Positions 1 through 8,313 of a DNA stretch of 64,000 nucleotides are shown here, one piece after another. The notes below the pieces were generated by a model. It did no database searches, was not told the origin of the DNA, and saw only the letters and a list, made by a program, of their open reading frames with translations. Each line of letters starts with the position of its first letter. Within the stretch, counting starts at the first letter, position 1. The stretch comes from NVTR01 sp036479015. Lineage in GTDB: Bacteria > Pseudomonadota > Alphaproteobacteria > Rhodobacterales > Rhodobacteraceae. The position numbers were made by a program, and so were the translations under genes. Location of the stretch: assembly GCA_036479015.1 (NCBI GenBank), contig JAZGFB010000048.1:69060-133059 (forward strand), written 5' to 3'.

Positions 1-204
1 ACCAAGGATCACCAACATAATCGGCCAGGGTGTTGCCACCATAAGCCGTTCAAACCAGGCGAGCGCTTTTAGCAGCGGAAAGAAAAAACTTTCAATGCTT
101 TCGCCCCATTCGCGGGTGAAACCCCTGAAGGATTCATCAACGCCCTTTTTAAAGTCACGCAAATCTGTGCGGCTCATTTCCGGAAATTCAGTAAGAATAC
201 TCAA
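1..204 (-). CDS. ABC transporter permease, ProW-like (N-terminal part)
   Basis: This is the first 68 codons of a protein that runs off the left edge. A hydrophilic N-terminus leads into the start of a hydrophobic segment (WPIMLVILG) at the very edge. It lies 148 bases downstream of a ProX-like binding-protein gene on the same strand, which suggests the membrane subunit of a glycine betaine/proline type importer. I chose the TTG at 204 because a GGGGAGAG Shine-Dalgarno sequence sits just upstream. The ATG at 177 has no comparable site. The family call rests mostly on the neighbour, since too little of the permease is present to show its signature. Confidence 0.6.
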   Translation of the reverse strand, partial: MSILTEFPEMSRTDLRDFKKGVDESFRGFTREWGESIESFFFPLLKALAWFERLMVATPWPIMLVILG

Positions 205-234
205 CTTTTCTCTCCCCGTTTATTTTATATTATT

Positions 235-264
235 AGAGCCCGCCAATTTAAGTCGGCGGGCTCT
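235..264 (-). promoter_or_regulatory. Intercistronic hairpin between binding protein and permease
   Basis: The ten bases AGAGCCCGCC are followed, after a ten-base loop, by their exact complement. On the transcribed (minus) strand the stem is followed by an A/T-rich run without a clean U tract. A strong hairpin between a binding-protein gene and its permease gene commonly stabilises the upstream mRNA or partly terminates, so that more binding protein than permease is made. That role is inferred here. Confidence 0.6.
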
Positions 265-352
265 GAAATTTAAAGCGCAATGATTTCTATGCGTAGCACT
301 GAGCATGGTGTGGAATTGTCAAACAAGCAGGTCCAACAATCCACTTTCCAGT

Positions 353-1357
353 TCAAGAATCCGCAAGAGCAGCTTTGATTTTCGCGGCGGCATCTTCGGA
401 AACCCATGTGGTCCAAAGGTCTTCGTGCTGGGTGAGGAACTCAATCGCAGCATCTTCGCCGTCGGCTTGCTCATCAGCCATGAATACCAACATCGAACCC
501 ATTACAGCACCCGGGAATGTCCGTGCAGCCAGATAGGCGTTGATGTCTTCATTGCCCTGGGAAAACTCGTCAGTCACAAGTGTAAAGACCTCAGACTGAA
601 TCCACGATGTTTGCTGTGGATCTGCGCATTCCTCTTGGGAAATACAGTCATTCCAATGGGCGTCACCAGCGTAATCCACACCGAATGGCACAGACTGCAT
701 GTTGTATTTGCCAATGATCGATGTTGGTGACCAGTAGTAACCCAACCAGTTATCACCGCGCTCATTTGCTTTGGCGATGGAACCGTCAAGGCCGGCAGCC
801 GAACCCGGATCAACCAGAACCCAACCTTTTGCTTCCATGTCGAAAGCTTGGAACAGGTTCAGGTTCACGTGCTGACAACCCCAACCGGCAGGGCAACCAA
901 CAAAGGCACCTTTGGATGGATCTTCAGCGGATGGGAACAGTTCAGGATGTTCAATCCAATCCAGTGCAGTTTTAAGCTCTGGATGTGCAGCAGCAGTATG
1001 AGGTGGAATCCACCAACCTTCGCCTAAGCCCTCAATTGGGCCCTTGTTCACGGCGTGCAGGCGACCTTCAGCCAATGCCGGGTCCAGCAATTCGCGCAGG
1101 GCGTTAACCCATTGTTCGCCAGCGATTTGCGGCGAACCTTTTTCATTCATGGCGGCGAAAATGGCGGTGGTTCCACCAATAACCAATTCGATATCGCAAC
1201 CATAACCGGCTTCCAGGACAAATTTGTCCACGTTGGCCATCAATTCGCCAGATGCCCAGTTGAACTCAGCCATCTGGATGTCGCCGCATTCTGCAAGCGC
1301 TGCAGTTCCGGCAAAACCGGAAATCAGCATCGTTGCCGCAAGTGTAAGTCTTTTCAT
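353..1357 (-). CDS. Glycine betaine/proline-type ABC transporter substrate-binding protein
   Basis: This 334-residue protein begins with a clear Sec signal peptide (MKRLTLAATMLISGFAGTAA, cleavage after ALA near residue 22). A periplasmic binding domain of the OpuAC/ProX class follows, with the family-like opening 'MAEFNWASGELMANVDKF'. It should capture a quaternary-amine or related osmolyte in the periplasm and hand it to the permease encoded downstream. The start is preceded by GGGAGAGACC. The ligand cannot be told from sequence alone; glycine betaine, proline betaine, choline or carnitine are all possible. The ATPase subunit must lie beyond the left edge. Confidence 0.8.
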   Translation of the reverse strand: MKRLTLAATMLISGFAGTAALAECGDIQMAEFNWASGELMANVDKFVLEAGYGCDIELVIGGTTAIFAAMNEKGSPQIAGEQWVNALRELLDPALAEGRLHAVNKGPIEGLGEGWWIPPHTAAAHPELKTALDWIEHPELFPSAEDPSKGAFVGCPAGWGCQHVNLNLFQAFDMEAKGWVLVDPGSAAGLDGSIAKANERGDNWLGYYWSPTSIIGKYNMQSVPFGVDYAGDAHWNDCISQEECADPQQTSWIQSEVFTLVTDEFSQGNEDINAYLAARTFPGAVMGSMLVFMADEQADGEDAAIEFLTQHEDLWTTWVSEDAAAKIKAALADS

Positions 1358-1496
1358 ATTGGTCTCTCCCTTGGAAAATATGTTTGGTGATCTCAGTACT
1401 GTATCGGCTTTTGCCGGTCAGCCTAAGTAAAAGCTACCGAATGTAACAAACCCATGCATTGAAGGGTATGAATAGCGTGGCAGCTTCATATTTCAC

Positions 1497-1599
1497 GTGT
1501 CCCACTTTGTGTCACACTTGATATTTTATTGGCTAAGCTATTGATAAGCTTGGCATATCAAACATGAGAATTGCTTGTGTCTCACTTTGTATCCTACTT
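1497..1599. repeat. Pair of 23-bp direct repeats upstream of the osmolyte transporter
   Basis: Two copies of a 23-base unit, at 1497-1519 and 1577-1599, match at 19 of 23 positions and start 80 bases apart. Both contain CACTTTGT. An inverted 8-base piece of the same core (ACAAAGTG) lies at 1630-1637. The rest of the 550-base gap from 1358 to 1907 shows no convincing long gene. The repeats are 140-240 bases upstream of the binding-protein start and could be regulator sites. Confidence 0.5.
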
Positions 1600-1688
1600 A
1601 CATCCTATGGACCGTAAAATAAGTCAAAGACAAAGTGTAAATATCGGGGAATAATAAGGTGGGCCTGCCTTTATTGACAGGTCTACAA

Positions 1689-1868
1689 CTATGATAAAAT
1701 GTATTGGTTTAATGGCTTTACCAGCTTCTTCATCTGTTTGGATCGCAAAAAGCACCCCAAGCTAAACAGCCCGAAAATCGGCCAGGGCCACACAGGACGG
1801 AATTGTAGCAGCGCAGATGATCCGTTAGAATAAACTGCAACAAACCAATAACATCCGCGATAAATCAC
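1689..1868 (-). CDS. Possible 59-residue membrane protein or gene remnant
   Basis: An open frame from GTG at 1868 to TAG at 1689 encodes a hydrophobic peptide with a short N-terminal hydrophobic stretch, a PVWPWPIFGLFSLGCF core and a basic tail (SKQMKKLVK). The arrangement recalls small two-helix membrane proteins. It starts 39 bases after the preceding minus-strand stop. No Shine-Dalgarno sequence is evident, so it may be the decayed end of a longer gene. I do not recognise a family. Confidence 0.22.
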   Translation of the reverse strand: MIYRGCYWFVAVYSNGSSALLQFRPVWPWPIFGLFSLGCFLRSKQMKKLVKPLNQYILS

Positions 1869-1907
1869 CGGTCACGGTGGCGCAGACACAGGCTGTGCCA
1901 GTTCCGG

Positions 1908-2510
1908 TTAAGCTGGCCAGGGGGTAATCGTTAGTTCTGGCCATTTGGCCAATTGCACGGCACCCTTTCTTTCATGGGTTTCGCGGTTGTTACGGGCCGG
2001 GTTTGGCGTGACTTGGAACGAAAAAATATCGTTCAAACCAAACGGCGCGTATAGTTTGAAGCTGTCATCCGGCAACAGGCGCATCGCCACGCAATGGCTG
2101 CGGCAGGCAAACCGATCCACGGCTTCGCGGGAATTTTTCAGCGGGCTGTACGGCGTGCCAAAATGCTGCTCATACCACAGGTGAACACGGGCCTGATTGC
2201 GGGCTTCCACAGGCGGATGTTCGGCAAAACTGTTAGCAGCGCGCTTTATCACAGCGTCTTCGGCACCATAGCTGGTATCGGGGTCATAATAGAACAGGTC
2301 GATATCATTGACGCCGTACATATCGGGCCGGTCGGTCAGATGGTTCCAGACCTGATTGTAAATTGCACCTGCTACGATCCACCAGTCTGGAAGGTCCAGA
2401 TCACGGGCTGCCTGGATGGCCTGCATCAGGGTTGGGCTGGCGCGGACAATGTCATTAAGGGCGTCGCGCTGGTGGGCATCCGATTTGTTGGCATGGCGCA
2501 GGTGGCTCAT
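1908..2510 (-). CDS. Nucleotidyltransferase-like protein (DUF925/NTP_transf_6 type)
   Basis: This 200-residue protein has an N-terminal helical part, a 'DWWIVAGAIYNQVWNHL' segment and the acidic 'GVNDIDLFYYD' motif. Together they resemble the nucleotidyltransferase-fold family formerly called DUF925. The two aspartates of NDIDLFY are where such enzymes bind metal. Substrate and pathway are unknown. It is the last gene of the cobalamin operon, and its start overlaps the stop of the NTF2-like gene by four bases, so translation is probably coupled. A direct role in B12 metabolism is not established. Confidence 0.75.
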   Translation of the reverse strand: MSHLRHANKSDAHQRDALNDIVRASPTLMQAIQAARDLDLPDWWIVAGAIYNQVWNHLTDRPDMYGVNDIDLFYYDPDTSYGAEDAVIKRAANSFAEHPPVEARNQARVHLWYEQHFGTPYSPLKNSREAVDRFACRSHCVAMRLLPDDSFKLYAPFGLNDIFSFQVTPNPARNNRETHERKGAVQLAKWPELTITPWPA

Positions 2511-2992
2511 ACGCCTTCATTCGGCAAAAACCCAATGAACGACCCCACCCGCCAACGGCCGTCAACCTTGCGGCACTGATAGATGGTTTTCCACAGCAGC
2601 CGTTCAACCGAGCCATCGTCATAGGTGACCGAGCCGTCGAATTTCTTATGGCATATCGCCTGGTCACCGTTAACGTCGATCTGGGTCATATCGGTGGCGT
2701 CAAAATGGGCGCGGCGCAGATTTTCCGGGTTGGTTTTGGTGGCGGCTTCCTGAGCGTCCCCAACCCAGTTGGGTTTATATTCTTCAAGCGTGGCAAAGCC
2801 CAGGCGCCACTGGTCGCTGTCCATGGTGCCCTGGGCGTCGATGCCAAAGAACTGCTCGGTCAAGAAACATTCGGCATGGCCGGGCCAGTTGTTGGTGCTG
2901 AACGCGTCAATGTCGCGATACACCAGCATGTCCCAAATGGCGGCGCGCTCGGGGTCAGTTTCGTCAAATGGGTTTTGGTCATAATCGGTCAT
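2507..2992 (-). CDS. NTF2/SnoaL-like protein
   Basis: This 161-residue protein has the helix-rich start and C-terminal sheet of the NTF2-like cone fold. Recognisable features are 'DIDAFSTNNWPGHAECF' near the start and 'QCRKVDGRWRVGSFIGFLP' at the end. Members bind small ligands or act as simple lyases or isomerases, but no catalytic set can be assigned here. Its start overlaps the end of cobN by four bases and its stop overlaps the next gene by four, so the three are translationally coupled. Confidence 0.7.
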   Translation of the reverse strand: MTDYDQNPFDETDPERAAIWDMLVYRDIDAFSTNNWPGHAECFLTEQFFGIDAQGTMDSDQWRLGFATLEEYKPNWVGDAQEAATKTNPENLRRAHFDATDMTQIDVNGDQAICHKKFDGSVTYDDGSVERLLWKTIYQCRKVDGRWRVGSFIGFLPNEGV

Positions 2993-5900
2993 ATCAGGCT
3001 TTCAATCAGGGCGCGGGCGGAATTGGATTTCGGCGTCCACAGCCCGCGGTCAATGGCTTCGGACAGGCGCTCGGCAATTTCTCGCAATGCGGGCGCGTTG
3101 TGGCTTTCGATAAATTCTCTTGTGTCATCGTCTTCCAGAAACGCGGCATGGACAAGATCAAAATGGTGCGACTTCACAGCGCCGGTGGTGGCAGCAAAGG
3201 CGAACATGTAATCCACGGTGGCGGCGATTTCGAACGCACCTTTGTAACCGTGGCGTTTGACGCCGTCGATCCATTTGGGATTTACCACGCGCGAGCGCAC
3301 CACGCGGCCAATTTCGTCTTCCAACGTGCGGATCACCGGGCGCTCGGGGCGGGAATGATCGTTGTGATAGATCGGCCGGTCCATGCCTTGCAGGCTGGAA
3401 ACAGCGGCTGCCGCGCCACCTTCGAACTGGTAATAATCATCGCTGTCCAGCAGGTCGTGTTCGCGGTTGTCTTGGTTTTGAACAATGGCTTCGGTCTGGG
3501 ACAGACGGGTTTCAAAGGTGGCACGGTGCTGGTCGCCTTGGCTGTCTTTGCCGTAAGCGTAGGACCCCCATTCAAGGTAAGCGTCGGCCAGTTGGGTCTT
3601 GTCGCCCCAAAGGCGTTCATCAATCATGGCTTGCAAACCAGCGCCATATGCGCCCGGTTTTGAGCCGTAGACGCGGTATTGGCCGGCCTCGCCTTCGGTG
3701 CGGGCACGCGCTGCGGCCGGGTTGATGTCGTCGGGTTCCTCCAGTGCCATAACAGCGCGCGCTGCACTGTCCACTAGGGTAATCAGCTGCGGAAATGCGT
3801 CGCGGAAGAAACCGGAAATACGCAGGGTAACGTCAACGCGGGGGCGGCCAAGGGCGGTGTGTGGAATAATCTCAAAACCCGTGACACGGCGGTTGGCGGC
3901 GTCCCATTTCGGCCTGACCCCCATCAATGCCAGACACTGGGCGATGTCGTCACCGCCGGTGCGCATGTTGGCCGTGCCCCAGGCCGTCAGCAACATGGTG
4001 CGGGGCCAGTCGCCATGGTCCTGCAGGTGTTTTTCAATCAGCAGGTTGGCTGATTTCCAGCCCAGCTTCCAGGCGGTTGGCGTGGGCACCGCGCGGCTGT
4101 CAACGCTGTAAAAATTACGCCCCGTGGGCAGAACATCCAAACGGCCCCGCGTCGGCGCACCGGATGGTGCCGGGGCGACGAAGTGCCCTGCAAGGGCGGT
4201 AAGAAGGCCCGCGCCCTCATTCGGCCCGCAGGCGCGGATTTTGGGCAAAACATCGGCGTGCAGGGCTTCCAATACCGGGGCGGTGTGGGTGAAATGTTTT
4301 GGGGTTTTATGCCACCCCATGGCAAGTATGGCCAGGTGCTCCAAGCGTTCCACCGTGTCACCGTTGCTGCGCCAGTTCTGGCTGTCTGTGGCTTGCAAAG
4401 ATTTATGCCGGGGCCCGCTATAGGTTTGGGCCATATCGCAATCCAGCGGGTCCATTATATCCAGCGAAATACCGCAATCCAGAGCCAGCGCGCGAATAAG
4501 TGAGGCATCGCCACCGGTGCCATCCCCCCGAGGAATGCGCAGCAGTGCGATGGCCAGGTCACGCTCCAGATCGCCCAAGGGCGATTGGCCAAAAATGTGT
4601 AACCCGTCGCGAATTTGGGCTTCTTTCAGCTCGCACAGATAGGCATCCAGTTTCGCCAGATCGGTATCTTCGTCCTCACCTTTTATGCCGACGTCGGCGT
4701 CCAGCCCGGTGGTGGATGTCAGCGACAGGATTTCACGGCGCAGGTGATTAATACGGCGCGGATCGACGCCGGCAGCCTCATAATATTCATCCACCAGCCC
4801 CTCAAGATCACGCAATGGCCCATAGGTTTCAGCCCGGGTCAGGGGCGGGGTCAAATGGTCAATGATCACCGCTTGTGCGCGCCGCTTGGCCTGGGTGCCT
4901 TCACCGGGGTCATTGACGATAAAAGGGTATATATGGGGCATCGGGCCCAAAACGGCTTCGGGCAGGCAGGTTTGCGACAGCGCCAGCGCCTTACCCGGCA
5001 GCCATTCCAGATTGCCGTGTTTGCCCATGTGAACAAGCGCGTGGCAGCCATGCACATGGCGCAGCCAGAAATAGAAGGCAAAATAATTATGGGGCGGTAC
5101 CAGATCAGGGGAATGGTAGGTTTCGGTGGGGTCGATATTATAGCCCCGCGCTGGCTGGATGCCGACAACCACGTTTCCAAACTCCAGAACGGATAGTTTG
5201 AAACCGCCTGAGGTGGCAGCCTTCTGCGCGGATACTTCTGAAAAGAAGAAAGGGTCTTTTTCGGGTTTACCCCAACGGCTTTCAATTTGGTTTTTCACGT
5301 CCCATGGCAAGGCATTGAAATGGGTCAGGTAGGTGTCCAGGTCCAAGCAGACACCGCCGGATTTTTCGGCCCGATCCGTCAGCCAATTGGTGGGCCCCGC
5401 CAGTATTTGCTGCATCAGCGCATCACTGTCGCCGGGGCGACCTTGGATGTCATAGCCCTGTTCAGCCAGCAAATTCAGGCAGTGGATTGTGGCGGCTGGG
5501 GTATCCAAACCGACACCATTGGCCAGGCGGCCGTCTTTATTGGGGTAATTGGCAAGGATAAGGGCGACATGGCGGTTTTTCGGTTCAGTGCGGCGCAGTC
5601 GGGCCCAGTTTGCGGCCAGTTGAGTGACAAAATCCACCCGGTCACCACGGGCCTGATAGGTGGCGATGGCGCATTGGGTGGCGTCATCAAAATAGGCTTC
5701 ACCTTTGAATGATATGGCGCGCGCCAGGATGCGGCCGTCGACCTCTGGCAAGGCGACATTCATCGCGATGTCGCGCGCAGACAGGCCGTGTAAGCCGCTT
5801 TCCCAGCTTGCTTCGTCAGAGCTGGAAAGCACAACTTGCAAAACCGGCGCGGCGTTTGCTGCCGCCAAGGTAAGGGGGTTGGATGCCCCCGAACCTTGGG

Positions 5901-6723
5901 CCCCTTGATCAGCGCTGCCAACAGCAAAAGAAGTGCAGTTCAGGATCACATCGGGTGGGGCTTGATCAAACAGCGTGGCAAGTGTGGCTGCTGAAACTGG
6001 GTCTTTCAGGGACGCCACGAAAATCGGTAACGGGTTCATACCAGCGCGCAGTAATGACCGGGTCAAACGGTTAATCGGGTTCAGTCCAGCGCCCTGTAAC
6101 AGGGCCCGATAAAAGATAATCGGGATTACGGGGGCGTCATCGGTCCAGTGTTCGTGCAAGCTGGCGATGTCTGAAATGCCTGCGCCAGGCCAGTAGGTGC
6201 CCGCCCGCAGCAGCGGTTTGGCCGGGGCCGGAGGGGCGGATTTGTTCAGCATATTCTGGGCGTAGCTGAGAAAATTCGCGGAATTTTCTGGCCCACCTTC
6301 CACCATATAGGCCCAAAGCGATTGATAGTCTGCTTGGCTAACGGTGGAAAGTTCACGAAGTTCCGGGTCTGGTTTGTCATCCCCTGGCAGGGCTGCAAAC
6401 GGGATGCCCGCCGCGTGCAGGTGGGCGGCATATTGTTCAAGGCCGTATTTCCAATAGCCAGAGCCGCCCAAAATACGGGCGATGACCAACCGTGATTTCG
6501 CGGCGCAGTCTTGAATATGCATATCCACCGACATCGGGTGTTTCAGGTGGGTCAGGTTGGCCAGGCGCAGGCCTGGTGGGGCATCCATTTCGGCCCGCGC
6601 CTGGGACAGGGCGGCCAGTTCAGTATCGGCCGCGGAAATGAAAATAATATCAGCCGGGGTCTGGCCAAGGTCGACCGGTTCGCCATCTTCTACGGCACCG
6701 GGGGTGGCGGCAAGCAAATGCAT
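2989..6723 (-). CDS. cobN: Cobaltochelatase subunit CobN
   Basis: At 1244 residues this matches the usual length of CobN, the large subunit of the ATP-dependent CobNST complex. That complex inserts cobalt into hydrogenobyrinic acid a,c-diamide in the aerobic B12 pathway. Family features include 'HMGKHGNLEWLPGKALALS' near residue 570, 'GDGTGGDASLIRALALDCGI', and the C-terminal 'VDYMFAFAATTGAVKSHHFD' region. The cobW/cbtAB context argues for CobN rather than the related magnesium chelatase BchH. CobS and CobT are not in this window. A 70-base gap with a dispersed repeat separates it from the acetyltransferase gene upstream. Confidence 0.93.
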   Translation of the reverse strand: MHLLAATPGAVEDGEPVDLGQTPADIIFISAADTELAALSQARAEMDAPPGLRLANLTHLKHPMSVDMHIQDCAAKSRLVIARILGGSGYWKYGLEQYAAHLHAAGIPFAALPGDDKPDPELRELSTVSQADYQSLWAYMVEGGPENSANFLSYAQNMLNKSAPPAPAKPLLRAGTYWPGAGISDIASLHEHWTDDAPVIPIIFYRALLQGAGLNPINRLTRSLLRAGMNPLPIFVASLKDPVSAATLATLFDQAPPDVILNCTSFAVGSADQGAQGSGASNPLTLAAANAAPVLQVVLSSSDEASWESGLHGLSARDIAMNVALPEVDGRILARAISFKGEAYFDDATQCAIATYQARGDRVDFVTQLAANWARLRRTEPKNRHVALILANYPNKDGRLANGVGLDTPAATIHCLNLLAEQGYDIQGRPGDSDALMQQILAGPTNWLTDRAEKSGGVCLDLDTYLTHFNALPWDVKNQIESRWGKPEKDPFFFSEVSAQKAATSGGFKLSVLEFGNVVVGIQPARGYNIDPTETYHSPDLVPPHNYFAFYFWLRHVHGCHALVHMGKHGNLEWLPGKALALSQTCLPEAVLGPMPHIYPFIVNDPGEGTQAKRRAQAVIIDHLTPPLTRAETYGPLRDLEGLVDEYYEAAGVDPRRINHLRREILSLTSTTGLDADVGIKGEDEDTDLAKLDAYLCELKEAQIRDGLHIFGQSPLGDLERDLAIALLRIPRGDGTGGDASLIRALALDCGISLDIMDPLDCDMAQTYSGPRHKSLQATDSQNWRSNGDTVERLEHLAILAMGWHKTPKHFTHTAPVLEALHADVLPKIRACGPNEGAGLLTALAGHFVAPAPSGAPTRGRLDVLPTGRNFYSVDSRAVPTPTAWKLGWKSANLLIEKHLQDHGDWPRTMLLTAWGTANMRTGGDDIAQCLALMGVRPKWDAANRRVTGFEIIPHTALGRPRVDVTLRISGFFRDAFPQLITLVDSAARAVMALEEPDDINPAAARARTEGEAGQYRVYGSKPGAYGAGLQAMIDERLWGDKTQLADAYLEWGSYAYGKDSQGDQHRATFETRLSQTEAIVQNQDNREHDLLDSDDYYQFEGGAAAAVSSLQGMDRPIYHNDHSRPERPVIRTLEDEIGRVVRSRVVNPKWIDGVKRHGYKGAFEIAATVDYMFAFAATTGAVKSHHFDLVHAAFLEDDDTREFIESHNAPALREIAERLSEAIDRGLWTPKSNSARALIESLI

Positions 6724-6752
6724 TAGCGGGTGTGCCTGTGGTTAGCGCTGAT

Positions 6753-6784
6753 GCCTCCGGCGGGGATATTTGGGAAAAGAAGAA
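6753..6784 (+). repeat. Dispersed intergenic repeat, copy 1
   Basis: This 32-base element reads CCTCCGGCGGGGATATTT then GGGAAAAGAAGAA. It nearly matches the copy at 23000-23031 and shares the ATATTT...AAAAGAAGAA half with an inverted copy near 9781. It lies in the 70-base gap between the acetyltransferase and cobN genes. The CCTCCGGCGG part is a small palindrome. Confidence 0.75.
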
Positions 6785-6793
6785 ACATGGCCG

Positions 6794-7249
6794 TCAAAGC
6801 GCCTTTTCCATGAACAGGCTGCGTGGCTGTTCTGAGTAGTCTGCAAATGGGCCGCGAAATTGAAAGCCGTGGCGCGCATAAAGGCGCTGTGCCGCCCCTA
6901 AGGTGTCACCTGTTTCCAATCGCAGCAATGGCAGGCCGTGATCTATTGCGGTTGCTTGAATGTGGCTAAGCAATCTATCGGCAACACCTTGGCCACGAAA
7001 AGCGTCGGCTGTGAACATTGATTTTATTTCACCGTAACCGTCATAAAGTGCCAGCGCACCGCAACCGGCAGCAGTTCCAGCATGGCGGGCGACGAACAGG
7101 TGAATGTTGGGTTTGCAAAGATCGTCGATGGAAAGATAGTGGCAGCTGTCGCGCGGGAACAGCGATTGCATCAGGCTGTGACTGGCGTTCAGCAGGGCGG
7201 TTGCATCGGCGGACCGGGGGTCTTCCGGTTTGATGCTGATGTCGGTCAT
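6794..7249 (-). CDS. GNAT-family N-acetyltransferase
   Basis: This 151-residue protein has the acetyl-CoA binding motif 'FRGQGVADRLL' near residue 85 and the typical late segment 'LYARHGFQFRGPFADY'. It should transfer an acetyl group to an amine, but the substrate is unknown. Its start overlaps the end of cobW by four bases, so it is expressed with the cobalamin genes. I see no established B12 step that needs an acetyltransferase, so it may be a passenger or act in an unrecognised side reaction. Confidence 0.82.
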   Translation of the reverse strand: MTDISIKPEDPRSADATALLNASHSLMQSLFPRDSCHYLSIDDLCKPNIHLFVARHAGTAAGCGALALYDGYGEIKSMFTADAFRGQGVADRLLSHIQATAIDHGLPLLRLETGDTLGAAQRLYARHGFQFRGPFADYSEQPRSLFMEKAL

Positions 7250-8301
7250 TTTGTCAGGGCGGCGGTGATGGCGGCCTGATCCAGCCCTGCCTGCCCAATG
7301 ACGACCAGCCGGGTTTGCCGGGGTTCATCCGGGGCCCAGGGGCGATCAAAATAGGTATCAACCCGCGGGCCAACGGCCTGTAAGGTTTGGCGCATCGGCT
7401 TGCCCGTAACGGCCACAAAACCCTTTAGACGCAGGATATTATGCTCACGGATCACGTCACTTATTTTGGCTGAGAACGCGACTGGGTTGGCGGTTTGGGG
7501 GCAGGTAACCACGAAGCTTTCAAAATCATCGTGGTCATGTTCGTGGTGGTGATCGCTGTCGTCGTCATCGTGATGATGGTGATGGACTTCATGGCGCTGA
7601 TCCAGCGTGGTTTCTGCCGCAGAGCCCTGCCCCAACAACACATCAACCGGCAGCTTGCCCATTGAGGTTTGCAGCACCTGCACCCCATCACGGCTGTCAG
7701 CGCGCAGGCTTGCCACCAGCGCATCGGCCTGCGCGGCATCAAGCAAATCGGTTTTGTTAACAACGATCATATCGGCGCAGGCGATCTGATCATCGAACAG
7801 TTCTGACAGCGGCGTTTCGTGGTCAAGGTTATCATCCTGCTGACGCTGGGCATCCACGGCAGCGATGTTATGGGCGAACTGACCATCATGAACAGCCTTG
7901 CCGTCCACCACCGTGACCACGCCGTCAACAGTGACCTGGGTTGAAATTTCCGGCCAGTTGAAGGCGCGCACCAAGGGTTGCGGCAGCGCCAAGCCCGAGG
8001 TTTCGATCACGATATGGTCGGGGCGCTGCTTGCGGGCCAGCAGTTTTTCCATGGTCGGGATGAAATCATCGGCAACGGTGCAACAGATACAGCCGTTGGA
8101 CAGCTCCATGATATCATCCTCAGAACAGGTTTCATCACCGCAGCCTTTCAGAATGTCTCCATCAATGCCCAAATCACCGAATTCATTGATAATCAGCGCA
8201 ATTTTTCGGCCATTGGCATTGGCCAGCATATGGCGGATCAGGGTGGTTTTACCGGATCCAAGAAAGCCGGTGACGATGGTGGTGGGGATTTTCTGGGCCA
8301 T
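7246..8301 (-). CDS. cobW: CobW, G3E-family metal-handling GTPase
   Basis: This 351-residue G3E GTPase has the P-loop 'GFLGSGKTT' at residues 12-20, the metal-binding 'GCICC' motif near residue 70, the 'NKTD' base-recognition motif and a His/Asp-rich stretch (HHHHHDDDDSDHHH) near residue 245. A C-terminal CobW_C domain follows. CobW proteins are proposed to supply cobalt to the chelatase in aerobic B12 synthesis. The gene follows cbtA by 12 bases and overlaps the acetyltransferase gene by four. Clustering with cobN and the B12 riboswitch supports CobW over the zinc-linked paralogues. Confidence 0.92.
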   Translation of the reverse strand: MAQKIPTTIVTGFLGSGKTTLIRHMLANANGRKIALIINEFGDLGIDGDILKGCGDETCSEDDIMELSNGCICCTVADDFIPTMEKLLARKQRPDHIVIETSGLALPQPLVRAFNWPEISTQVTVDGVVTVVDGKAVHDGQFAHNIAAVDAQRQQDDNLDHETPLSELFDDQIACADMIVVNKTDLLDAAQADALVASLRADSRDGVQVLQTSMGKLPVDVLLGQGSAAETTLDQRHEVHHHHHDDDDSDHHHEHDHDDFESFVVTCPQTANPVAFSAKISDVIREHNILRLKGFVAVTGKPMRQTLQAVGPRVDTYFDRPWAPDEPRQTRLVVIGQAGLDQAAITAALTK

Positions 8302-8313
8302 GGGATGCTCCGA

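Noticed and set aside
1674..1700. TTGACA followed at 15 bases by TAAAAT on the plus strand
   Set aside because: The spacing is short and no plus-strand gene lies downstream; the next 1.3 kb is coding on the minus strand.
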